Origin: Sodiomyces alkalinus F11
Taxonomy: Eukaryota > Ascomycota > Sordariomycetes > Glomerellales > Plectosphaerellaceae
Reading direction: 5' to 3'
DNA: 64,000 bases
NCBI RefSeq assembly: GCF_003711515.1
Contig: NW_021167088.1
Span: forward strand, 706,351-770,350
Numbering within the stretch: the stretch's first letter is position 1; each line of letters opens with the position of its first letter. A program made the position numbers and the translations under genes. Below, piece by piece: positions 46,193-56,023 of the stretch. The notes below the pieces were generated by a model. That model had not been told where the DNA came from and did not search any database. It saw only the letters and a list, made by a program, of their open reading frames with translations.

Positions 46193-47461
46193 CTATGATG
46201 ACATGTTCTTGAACATCGCGCGGTTGTTCCTCTCAGCCTCCATCTCCGCTGCTGATGTAGAAACACTCGCGCTTCTAGAAGAAGACTGTCGTAGCTGGTC
46301 AACCAAAGCCGGTAGTAGTGTGTCGGTAGAAAACTCCACTCGAACCCTCTGCTCCCCTGCTTGCGTCCAGTCGACGGTGGAATAGAGCTGATCCTCTCCG
46401 CGAACCCCGCCCATGTTGACGATGGCGATGGGGATGCGCCGCTCCAACGCCCTCTTCGCCAGCCGCCAAGCCGAGTACGTGGCTAAGGACGTGCCGAGCA
46501 CGAGGAGCTTACCAGCCGCGTCGATTGCCTCCTCCGCGGCTGTCTTTACGTGGCCGGCGATGTTCTCGCCGAACATGACGACGGCGGGTTTCAGGACGCC
46601 GCCCGTGCTGGTGGGCTTCCAGGCACCGTCGTGGTCCACTTGGACGACGTGTGTGGAGCCATCGGGGGCAGATGGCGGATGGGCGAGACACTTGGGGCAG
46701 GCCGGGTACCTGAACGACATGTAAGGGGCGCCTGGCAGGTCGACGTCGCCGTCGGGGTTGGTCCGGATGCCCTTGGTCTCGCGTTCCGCCGGGTCCTCGG
46801 TATCGAGAGCCCCGGAGGCGAGCACCTCGGCCAGGAAATCCGCCCAGGGAGGATTGAGCCTGGCCAGTTCGTTCTGGAAGGTGTCTCGCGGGTACTCGGA
46901 ACTGCAGGTCACACAGACGGTGGAGCGGAGGTAGCCATGGAGCTCGAGTGTGGGCAGGGACGGGTGTGCTTTGGAATGGAAGGAATCGACGTTCTGGGTG
47001 ATGACGCTCCGGACGAGGCCCAGGTCGGCCAGGTCCCGGATGGCGTAGTGTCCGGGGTTGGGGGCAGCTTTACGTAGGGTAGTCCAGCCCAAGAAACTCC
47101 TCGCCCAGTAACGTTTCCTGGCCTCGTGGTTGCCAAGGAACTCGTGGTAATAGATGGGCCTGTACGTCTTGTTCACGCGGTAGGTTCCCTTGACGCCCCG
47201 GTAGTCGGCCAGGCCACTGGCAACCGAGAGGCCGGCGCCAGAGAGGACGACAGCACCAGGCGAAAGGCCAGGTCGGGGCGGTGCGGAGAAGAAGTTTTGG
47301 AGGGCTGCCAGGGCACCAGGGAAGGTGTTTGCGTTTCTCGGCACAATGGTTGGCGGTGCAAGGGCGTCTGTGTAAGGTATGCGAACGGGAGGCTTGCGCA
47401 TTGGGAACGAGGTGGGATATGTGAGTTGAGTTGAGGTTGGCTGAAGTAGGGTCAAGGACAC
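46193..47461 (-). CDS. SIRT4: NAD-dependent protein deacylase, SIRT4-like sirtuin
   Basis: Sirtuins remove acyl groups from lysine using NAD; SIRT4-type members are mostly mitochondrial. The gene is one exon of 422 aa. The Rossmann-fold signature is GAGLSVASGLADYRG (about residues 74-88). TQNVDSFH and LHGYLRS follow, the latter holding the catalytic His. Zinc ligands are CVTC and, about 90 residues later, CPKC. VVMFGENI and LVLGTSLATYSAW complete the NAD pocket, then IAIVNMGG. The spacing between the two CXXC pairs is long and includes an acidic insertion, as in other fungal SIRT4 homologues. An ATG at 47401 (MRKPPVRIP) is a possible alternative start. The gene is convergent with the DUF5321-like gene and divergent from the metal transporter. 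Confidence 0.92.
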   Translation of the reverse strand: MSLTLLQPTSTQLTYPTSFPMRKPPVRIPYTDALAPPTIVPRNANTFPGALAALQNFFSAPPRPGLSPGAVVLSGAGLSVASGLADYRGVKGTYRVNKTYRPIYYHEFLGNHEARKRYWARSFLGWTTLRKAAPNPGHYAIRDLADLGLVRSVITQNVDSFHSKAHPSLPTLELHGYLRSTVCVTCSSEYPRDTFQNELARLNPPWADFLAEVLASGALDTEDPAERETKGIRTNPDGDVDLPGAPYMSFRYPACPKCLAHPPSAPDGSTHVVQVDHDGAWKPTSTGGVLKPAVVMFGENIAGHVKTAAEEAIDAAGKLLVLGTSLATYSAWRLAKRALERRIPIAIVNMGGVRGEDQLYSTVDWTQAGEQRVRVEFSTDTLLPALVDQLRQSSSRSASVSTSAAEMEAERNNRAMFKNMSS

Positions 47462-48422
47462 TCGGTATCATTCGCGATAAGGCGGCCGGTATGAAGTGGT
47501 AATATAAGACTCTGTATTGATATAAATCGCCAATATTCAAACCAAGATCTAAACGTGGTGAGGTCAGAAATATAACTACCTAGGTAGGTAGTACCCTGGG
47601 CCTACTGTAGTTGTCTTTGACCGTTGAGAATTGAGCAGAGACTAAAAGATCAAGGCCGTCATCAGGTAAAGGATGACAAAGCTCTGGACTTCGAGGTACT
47701 TCGTACATGCTACGGAGAAATACACGTATAACAGCACTGGGCTGATAAGGATTTGGATAGACGTCTCCCGACCTTACCTATTAACGGTTTCTGGGGCAAG
47801 CTGATGAAAAGCTACAGAGTGCAGGTACTTCGTACCAAGTTACCTAGGTACAGCGTGTGTCGAAAAGCTGCAATCAATTCAATGCTCTCTGTACTTCAGA
47901 GACTACGGTACCTGCCTTTTTATTCCGAAGCTCCCGAAAATAGACGTTGGGGAGACACAGGCTTTTTGTGTAATTAATTAAAAAAATTCACTCCATACAG
48001 ACACACGGATGATCTGATCTTTTCAGGTATCGACCTATGCACAATCCCATTTTATTCCCTAGGTATATTTGATTCTTACCATTCTGTTCACATTCCCAGC
48101 TTTTCCCCCCACCAGTGTAGAATACATTCTCTCTCAATCCCTCCTTCCTTGAATCATTTAGTCTCTACCTTATCCAGGTCGATCGATGTTCGATGAGCAA
48201 CACGACAACAGCTTTCCGCTTTCTGTTATTCCGGGCGCCCTCACCCCCGTCACCCCCCTGGACCCGCTTACCCCATGTCCACCTGTCATAGCTCAATCCC
48301 TCAATCCCTCAATCCCGGACAGCTCAATTGTAAACCATTGTACCTTGGCTTGGGTTATCACTCATTACCTTACCTTACATACCAACCCGTCTGTCTACCT
48401 GCCTTGATATCAAGAGGCAGCA
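47462..48422. other. Intergenic: divergent flank of SIRT4 and the metal transporter
   Basis: This 961-bp region separates two divergent starts. It contains the perfect palindrome CTACCTAGGTAG (47,576-47,587) and ACTTCGTAC motifs at about 47,699 and 47,826. The end is C-rich (ACCCCCGTCACCCC). No gene is recognisable. Confidence 0.5.
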
Positions 48423-50579
48423 ATGTCGGTTGCTCTCGTCCATGGCAGGCGTTCTAGAGGCCTTTTAACATTCCAGTCACGCACTTCACTTGGAGTTGAG
48501 ATTCGAAGCGTCCGATGCCCAGGCCCGATTACCCCGTTCCATGCGCGAGCGACCAGAGCGCTGACAGTGGCTGGAATAAACGGTTGTGCCACTGCCACTG
48601 GAATCTGCACACACTACACACGCATTGGAGCTCAGGCACAGGCACCCACTAAATTACGCCCACACCGTTGCCCAGACTACTCGAGCTTCAGTGCAACTCG
48701 CCTGGATTCGATGGTTGAACGGCACTCGTCGGAAAGCCACACACCCTCTGCGTCTTCTGGCCTTGCATTTACAACTACGACTAAAAGAACTGGTAAAACT
48801 GGAAAGATTGGTAAAACTTCCACTACCCGGAACTCCGTCCCAGCCCAACGCCAGCTGGATCCGTCCATCTGGAGGCCCGTCCTCCGAAACAAAAGCGTGC
48901 CCTCCATCTCCATCTCCATCTCCTGCTCCTCCTCCTCCTCCACCTGCACCTGCACGCGACACCCCGTTTCTTGGTCGTGCCAGAGGCCACCTCAACCGCA
49001 TCCGCCGCCACAATCCCTGCACGCTGTCTACCGGTCAAGCGCCCGCCGAATCTCCCAAACTCGGTCGTCATCCTCTCCCTCCGCATTTTCTTTCACTACT
49101 TATTTTCCAACTTATCGCTCTCTCTTATCACGCCATCCGTCTTTGACTCCTCCAGCAGCTTCCCCAACCAAGACCGACCCCTTCCGTCGCGAATTCATTC
49201 GTGCTTTTGCATCGTCGTCGCGACCACAACCTCTTAGGCCTTCTACTCGCTTGCCTCGAACGGCCATGGCCGGATCTTCTGTCGGCCAGACACGCGCCCA
49301 CGGTGGCCCTTTCCACCACCACCACCATCATCATCATGATAATGTGTACCTGACCTCGACCAACAAGAACGATGCCGGCGTACGGATTACAAGGATCGGC
49401 CTGTACTCCAACCTGGGTATGGCCCTGGTGAAGGGAGGCGGCGGTTACATGTTCGGATCCCAAGCCCTCGTGGCCGACGCATGGCACAGCTTAACGGATC
49501 TGGCGTCCGACATCCTGACGCTGGCCACTGTGTCATGGAGTCTCAAGCCCCCGACCGACGCGTTCCCCTCCGGTTTCGGAAAGATCGAGAGCTTGGGCTC
49601 TCTGGGCGTGTCTAGCATGCTACTCACCGGAGGGCTGTTCATGTGCTGGAGCAGTCTCGTGACCTTGTACGCGCACTTCTTCTTGGACCCTGCCTCGGCA
49701 GCTGAGACCATTGCCCACATGCACCACGGCCACAGCCACGGTCACGGTCACGATCATGGCCATGGCGCCCCAAGTCTACACGCAGCCTGGCTGGCCGCTG
49801 GAACTGTGGCTATCAAGGAATGGCTATACCGTGCGAGTACGTCCAACCCCCCTCAGCCTTCCTTTCCCTCCATACCACCCTTTTTCTGGCATCCGCTGAC
49901 CGGTGGATTTCGTCGGGGGTGGAAAACAGCCATGAAAGTCGCACGCGAACGGAAATCATCCGTCCTAGCCTCCAACGCCGTCCATCACCGAGTCGACGGT
50001 CTGACGGGGATCGTGACGCTAGCCGTGGTCCTGGGCGCGAACATGCTCCACAACGCCGCATGGCTTGACCCCGTGGGCGGCCTGCTCATCTCGCTGCTGG
50101 TCATCAAGGCCGGCGCCGAGAACACGGTCAGCGCGCTGTACGAGCTGGCCGACCGCAGCATCGACGACGAGATCAAGGGGTCCGTGCGGAAGAACGTGCA
50201 GAGGAGCCTAGAGGCGCAGGGCGCGCGGCGCGATGTCGAGGTCCGGGACGTCTCGGGCGTCAAGTCGGGGCAGAACTACCTGGTCGACGTCGAGCTGGCC
50301 GTGCCGGGCGACTGGACGGTGGAGCAGGTGCGGGAGGTGGAAGAGGCGGTCCGGACGCAGTTGGGGTCCAAGGTCCGGGGCGTGCGGAAGGTAAGGGTGC
50401 GATACGTGCCCAAGGACGCGCCGGTTGCGCGCAAGTTTGACGAGTACATCCCGGGCAATGTCAGCCCGAGGGAGAGCCCGGAACCCGAAGACGAGCACGA
50501 CCACGACCACGATCACGACCACGACCACCACGAGCAGAATGGACACAGCAAGAGCAACGGACATGATAAGCATTCGTAA
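48423..50579 (+). CDS. Cation diffusion facilitator, mitochondrial metal transporter (Mmt1/Mmt2-like)
   Basis: CDF proteins export divalent metals; the Mmt branch moves iron out of mitochondria in yeast. Exons are 48423-49836 and 49930-50579 (687 aa). The intron starts GTACGT, has GCTGAC and ends ACAG, giving YRATMKVARERKSSVLASNA. Hallmarks are GVRITRIGLYSNLGMALVKG, SQALVADAWHSLTDLASD (metal-binding Asp/His) and NAVHHRVDGLTGIV, the second metal site. Three His-rich stretches occur: eight His before the first span (about 298-305), HHGHSHGHGHDHGHG between spans, and an alternating His-Asp run near the C-terminus. The first 281 residues are low complexity, rich in Arg/Ser/Pro, and could be a mitochondrial presequence or leader; ATG 49266 in a strong context (gccATGG) gives a 406-aa protein. 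The 93-nt intron is stop-free in frame. Confidence 0.85.
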   Translation: MSVALVHGRRSRGLLTFQSRTSLGVEIRSVRCPGPITPFHARATRALTVAGINGCATATGICTHYTRIGAQAQAPTKLRPHRCPDYSSFSATRLDSMVERHSSESHTPSASSGLAFTTTTKRTGKTGKIGKTSTTRNSVPAQRQLDPSIWRPVLRNKSVPSISISISCSSSSSTCTCTRHPVSWSCQRPPQPHPPPQSLHAVYRSSARRISQTRSSSSPSAFSFTTYFPTYRSLLSRHPSLTPPAASPTKTDPFRREFIRAFASSSRPQPLRPSTRLPRTAMAGSSVGQTRAHGGPFHHHHHHHHDNVYLTSTNKNDAGVRITRIGLYSNLGMALVKGGGGYMFGSQALVADAWHSLTDLASDILTLATVSWSLKPPTDAFPSGFGKIESLGSLGVSSMLLTGGLFMCWSSLVTLYAHFFLDPASAAETIAHMHHGHSHGHGHDHGHGAPSLHAAWLAAGTVAIKEWLYRASTSNPPQPSFPSIPPFFWHPLTGGFRRGWKTAMKVARERKSSVLASNAVHHRVDGLTGIVTLAVVLGANMLHNAAWLDPVGGLLISLLVIKAGAENTVSALYELADRSIDDEIKGSVRKNVQRSLEAQGARRDVEVRDVSGVKSGQNYLVDVELAVPGDWTVEQVREVEEAVRTQLGSKVRGVRKVRVRYVPKDAPVARKFDEYIPGNVSPRESPEPEDEHDHDHDHDHDHHEQNGHSKSNGHDKHS

Positions 50580-51191
50580 GGTCGAACTCGATATCCTGTC
50601 ATCTTTTGGCGGCTAGAGGTGCCCCTCGCGCATGCGGGGCTAGGGTTAAGATTGCAGAAAAGAGAGAAAGAAAGAAAGGAGGAAGAAAAAAACATGCGCT
50701 CCTTTGAGCACAACGATATCCAAATCCACAGATACACTGGGAGGATTTACCGCAGAGAATAGGACCGAGGACAGAAGGCGGCTTGAGAGGTGTGATACCC
50801 ACAGCTACCAAGCTTGTCAGAAGAGACCCAGAATAGATATGAAGAGAGGGGTGTGACAGATGATGGGTGTTGAATTAAGAGGGGAAAACGGAAGCAATGG
50901 GTCGCAAGTTGAAAGGTTGTGATCCCTCCCTCATTTCCTATCCCAATCCCTCCCACATATCCCATTGGGGATTTACCCCTCTTTTCTTCAACTTTTGATC
51001 ATCTATCCGGACGTTCCGACAGTCAAATCTATGCTGCGTCCGATGCGAGTCTTGAAGCTGGTGTCAAGACTTGGAAGAACGGTGTTTCAGGCGTGTTATT
51101 TACCGAAGGTCATTATTAAAGATTTGTAGGTGAGCGGGAGAGCGGGAGAGAATAGGCCAGGACAGGCCTTCCCCGGAGGCAATAAGGGAAA

Positions 51192-51195
<4 letters not shown>

Positions 51196-51231
<36 letters not shown>

Positions 51232-51238
51232 CAGAACT
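51196..51238. repeat. (AT)21 dinucleotide microsatellite
   Basis: About 43 bases of perfect AT alternation, in the intergenic stretch before xylulokinase. Confidence 0.95.
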
Positions 51239-52274
51239 AAGGGTTCTCCCAACTCGGGGGTTGCGGCTCCACAAAGCAAGCTTCTCGCTTCGCTTGCTTG
51301 GGACAGGACCACGAGCACAGGGAAGTCCCAAATTACTTCGTACACTGATTATCCCGGCGGGTACTCCCTAGGTACAAATGGAATCCCAATAATATGGTCC
51401 AATGTCTTTCTTGTCACGTTCGGGGACGAGGTTCCCGCCTTCTTGCGTGCCTTACACTTTGTTGTTGCTGAACTCCTTGCTATCTCTCACCTCAGCTCTC
51501 CAAAGGAAGCTATTTTCTGGACTCTCCCTTTTGCACTTTTTCTCCTTGGCATCCTACTTTTCCGTACCACCGGATAGCTGTCTCCCTCGACATCGCTCCG
51601 GCAAAGAAGCATATCATCTTCACCTCCTCTTCTTCTCCCTCTTACAGTTGTATTTATCCTGCGGAAATGGTCTAGCCTCTACTCTGGAGAACCCGGAGCA
51701 CGCGCTGTCACGCGGATGAAATGAAGGAACGCAATGCTATTGGTCCGGTTGATTTGGAGAGCTATGGGGGTTGGGCGAAAAGGTACGGAGTGCTCCGTAT
51801 TACTCGTACGAAGGGAGAAGTCCATCGCGAAGCGAAAAGGAGTCGTGAAAAGACCCGATTCGGCTTGAGAACAGAGTTTTTTTATTTAGGCTATTCTCAA
51901 AGTTCAACGACTTGGGAATAGGAAGGATAAGAATTTGACTTCCGTCGAGCTCTTGCTATCCCGATACGAGTTATTAACGGTTATGTAGCAAAGCCGACGA
52001 CGATTGAAATAAGCGGGCGTCCGTAATCGACGCTTCAGACCGTTGAACGGATCAAGAGCGTTCCGTTCTATCCGTAGGATTGATTTCAAAAATCGAACGT
52101 CGTCCAATTCTGCCCAGCATCTTTCCTTTGACTTCGTGGAACGGTAATCACAACTGGGTCCGGCCTACTTATTGGCTTCCTCCTTTGCCCCCTGAATAAA
52201 ACTCGTGTTGTACACGTGTACAGAGAAGTGGACGTACGATGTAAATGTACACAGGTGGCGAGGGGTTCGAAATG

Positions 52275-52299
52275 TAAGGTAAGGTAAGGTAAGGTAAGG
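52275..52299. repeat. (TAAGG)5 pentanucleotide repeat
   Basis: Five perfect TAAGG units. The reverse complement is CCTTA, so this is not a TTAGGG telomeric repeat. Confidence 0.9.
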
Positions 52300-53050
52300 T
52301 ACTGTAGGACAAAGTAGAATTACATCGATGAACCTCCTCGTAGGGCCGACGTCAACCTCAGTTCCCCAACCCTTCCTAACAACTCCGTACAGAAGACGTT
52401 TCCCTACAAATATTTCCTCGTAATATACGAAGTTGGTTCTCCAATATTACGGATACCTTATTTCGTTTCGTCTCTTATCGAGAGGCAGAGCCCACTACGG
52501 TATCCACACCCCTGGATAATAGGGAGAGACAGACCCCGCCTACCCCAATTCAATTCTACCCTCCCTTTTTCACGTACCAAGTTAAACCCCTTCCCCCCCA
52601 CGCGTCACGATGATGATGGGTTGTGTCATTACGTACGTTGTAGGTAGACCGCTTGACTTTGAGAAGAAGCATCAGCCCGTAGTACCCCGTACCTTACGAA
52701 TTGGAATACAAACCCCCCTCTTCCAAGAAGGGCTTGGTCTATCGATACGATTCCATACCTTAGCTACCTTGTGATCTTGCTCGTATTTATTTGATTCTAC
52801 CCCTCCCCCGCTCTCTTTTTACCCCTTCGACAGGCACAGGCACAACACAACACCATCGTGACTATCGTGAGGATCCGAGGCAAATTCCTAAATTTATCAA
52901 TACCGAATTACACAGTTCCCACGGGCTGCTGTGATTAGAACCAGTCAGAGCCGTGTCCCCGTCACATAGCTCTTCCGCCTTCTTAATAGACAGTTCGGAT
53001 CATAGAAAACATCGAATTCCCGCTACACCCGTTGCAACACCCTCGCGACC

Positions 53051-55149
53051 ATGTCCCAAGGCGAGGAAGGTCCTCTTTACCTGGGGCTTGACCTGTCGAC
53101 CCAGCAGCTCAAAGGTACGTGAGGGGTACCGTCACCAGCCTCGACTCTCAAGTCTCCAATGGAACCGCCCTGCCTTCGTCCCGTATGGGACAACCGTGGC
53201 TGACGTCTCTCTCCCAGCCATCCTCGTCCAATCCGACCTCCACGTCGTCTCCGAAGTCAAGGTCGATTTTGATGCAGATTTCGGTTCCAAATACAAGATC
53301 CGCAAGGGTGTTCTCGTCAACGAGGCTGAGAACGGGGTCTTCGCTCCCGTCGCCCTCTGGCTCGAATCTATTGACCTCGTCCTCGCTCGCCTGCGCGATG
53401 CTACCCCGGGTGGCCTTGGCCGCATCCGTGGCATCAGCGGCTCGTGCCAGCAGCACGGGAGCACCTACTGGAGTCGCGACGCCGAGTCCCTCCTCGCCGG
53501 CTTGAAGTGGGATGAGAAGGAACCCAAGGGCCTCGTCGACCAGCTAACAGACGCCTTCTCCCATCCATTCGCTCCCAACTGGCAGGATGGCAGTACTCAG
53601 GCACAGTGTGATCGCTTCGATGCTGCCTTGGGAAGCGCACATAGACTGGCCGAGGTGACTGGCAGCTCTGCTCATCATGTATGTTCCTCCATGTTCTTCC
53701 TTGCCCCCCTCCCCCCCCTTCTTTCGCTGTTGTTGCTGCCGCTGTCTCGCCGTCTTCTCTCCCGTTCTCCGGTGGTATCCGCCCCTCTCACAGAGGGCTC
53801 ACTCAGGGAGATGAGAGGGACAGCGGGTAAAGACCGTGTAGTAGTGAGAAACAGCTCAACTAATGTAATACCAGCGCTTCACCGGCACCCAAATCATGCG
53901 CCTCCGCGAGAAGCTTCCCGAAATGTACGCTGCGACGTCCCGTATCTCCCTCGTCTCCTCCTTCCTCGCCTCCATCTTCCTTGGCTCCATTGCTCCCCTC
54001 GACATTGGCGACGTCGGCGGCATGAACCTGTGGGACATCCAGGCTAAGGCCTGGTCCGAACCTCTGCTCGCCCTCGCTGCCGGTGGTGAATCGGAAGCCG
54101 CCGGCCTGCGTCAGCGGCTGGGAGAACCCCGCCTCGACGGAGGCGGCTCCATGGGCGCCATCGCACCCTACTTCCGCGCCCGCTACGGCTTCCACCCCGA
54201 CTGTCAGATCGCTCCCTTCACCGGCGACAACCCCGCCACCATTCTCGCCCTGCCCCTTCGCCCCCTCGACGCCATCGTCAGCCTTGGAACGAGCTCCACC
54301 TTCCTCATGATCACCCCCGTCTACCAGCCGGACGAGTCCTACCATTTTATGAACCACCCTTGCACGCCGGGCCAGTACATGTTCATGCTGTGTTATAAAA
54401 ACGGCGGCCTCGCCCGAGAGACCGTCCGTGACCGTCTACCCAAGCCTCAGGGACCCGACAGCACGCCCTGGGACGAATTCAACAAGTGCGTCCTCGACAC
54501 CCCCGCCCTTGACCTCCCCGTCGACAACGAGGGGAACCCCGTCGGAGCCGACCCCAAGGCCAAGATGGGCCTGTACTTCAATCGCCCGGAAATCGTCCCC
54601 AACATCCGCGCCGGCACGTGGCGGTACACCGTCGCTCCGTCCGGCGACCTCTCTACGCTGCAGGAAAGCAAAGAACCGTGGGACCCCAAGGTCGACCCCC
54701 GCATCCTCGTCGAGTCGCAGGGCCTCTCCATGCGCCTCCGCTCGCAAGCCCTCGTCGAACCGCGAGGCGCTTCGTCCTCCTCCGCCGACGACGACAAGCC
54801 CACGCTCCCTGCCCAGCCGCGCAGGATCTACCTCGTCGGCGGCGGCTCCCTCAACCCGGCCATCGCGCAGGTGCTCGGCTCCGTGCTCGGCGGCGCGGAG
54901 GGCGTGTATCGCCTCGACGTCGGCGGGAACGCCTGCGCTTTGGGCGGCGCCTACAAGGCAGTCTGGGCCCTCGAGCGACGCGATGAGAACGAGACGTTCG
55001 ACGACCTCATTGGCAAGCGGTGGCGCGGGGATGAGGCTGTCGAGAAGGTCGATGTCGGCTACCGCCCCGGCGTTTTCGAGCGGTACGGCAAGGTGGTGGG
55101 GGCTTTCGAGGAGATGGAGAAGCGCATTCTCGAGGTTGCTAAGAATTAA
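53051..55149 (+). CDS. XKS1: D-xylulose kinase (FGGY carbohydrate kinase)
   Basis: The enzyme phosphorylates D-xylulose to xylulose 5-phosphate, which enters the pentose phosphate pathway after xylose or arabinose breakdown in the cytosol. Exons are 53051-53114, 53218-53678 and 53875-55149 (599 aa). Exon 1 ends in the ATP-binding start LYLGLDLSTQQLK, with the following Ala completed by exon 2. Substrate-site residues are in GISGSCQQHGSTYW; the hinge has GDVGGMNLWDI, then APFTGDNPATIL and IVSLGTSSTFL (phosphate loop), and the second ATP motif RRIYLVGGGSLNPAIAQ. GGNACALGGAYKAVWA completes the domain. Length is typical for fungal xylulokinases. The branch site CTGAC is clear in intron 1. The gene converges on the surface-protein gene. 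Confidence 0.93.
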
Positions 55150-56023
55150 GTCTCGCAAAGCTTGGCATGGACGGATGGGTGGAAATTGCATGGGCTCATG
55201 GGACGGTGCATGACTGGTAGTAATGATTTAGAGGCGTTGCTAATCTTAAAATTAGATCTCCTTTTTGGTTCATTCTGATCTTCTTTGCCTGATGACAACT
55301 TCTCTCGCGCGCTTTACCTACTCACAACGTATACTGTCGACAATCAAAATCATAGTACATAATGTAAGGAATCGATTCGCAATGTATCGCATCGACACCT
55401 TTTGAGCAAACCGAATTTACCATGACAGGTTCATGAACCAATTCAACTCCATGAAGCTTGGATATCACATCACACTGTGCATCACAAAGAGTTATCAAGA
55501 CTAGTGCTCGTATTAGGGGCTGAGGTTTCTCGTCCTCCCAGGGCCTGAAATAATTTCCTAACCTGTCCCCATCAACTCAGTAGAAGTCATCGAGTCTCCC
55601 ATACTAAGTTCCAAGGTATGAAGAAGGGAAGCCCAAAAAGAAGAGAGAAACCCCCCATAGCCCTCGACGCATGGAGCGGAGCCTCGAGTCTTGCTTTTTC
55701 CTACATTCCGTAAACCTCCAGAGATCACCAGCCATTTTTTTTGGGAAAGGATCCATGTACAAAGCAAATGGGCGAGTGAAAATAAAAGCAAGCAAAATGA
55801 GTCAAAAGTATCCCGCCGGGAAAATGCTACCTCCTGTTTTCCTGGTCATCCGTAGCCCAAACGCCCCAGAATTCAAATCGTCGAGACTGGATCGAAATCC
55901 GATGGCGTTGACGAAAGGAAGAAAAAGAAGAAAAAGAAGAAAAAAGAAGAAAAAAAAGATGATAGTGAGACGACTATGGACGAGAACGGCAAAGACTCAG
56001 GGAGGTTCCCGTTCCTCTGGATT
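55150..56023. other. Convergent 3' flank of xylulokinase and the surface protein
   Basis: Both genes end into this region. An A/G-rich tract at 55,916-55,961 would be a C/U tract in the surface-protein transcript. No gene is recognisable. Confidence 0.5.

Larger units (their letters stand above)
50580..53050. other. 2.5-kb intergenic stretch with microsatellites
   Basis: It holds (AT)n at 51,196-51,238, (TAAGG)5 at 52,275-52,299, and motifs of the TACGGAGTG, CTCCGTAC and ACTTCGTAC kinds at 51,330, 51,780-51,815 and 52,385. The right end carries the xylulokinase promoter. No coding sequence stands out. Confidence 0.5.

Noticed and set aside
52275..52299. Possible telomere-like repeat
   Set aside because: The unit is TAAGG, not TTAGGG, only five copies, and it sits between ordinary genes.
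54436..55191. 251-codon - strand ORF and 261-codon + frame within xylulokinase
   Set aside because: Both are shadows of the high-GC third-position FGGY gene; the xylulokinase frame carries the conserved motifs.
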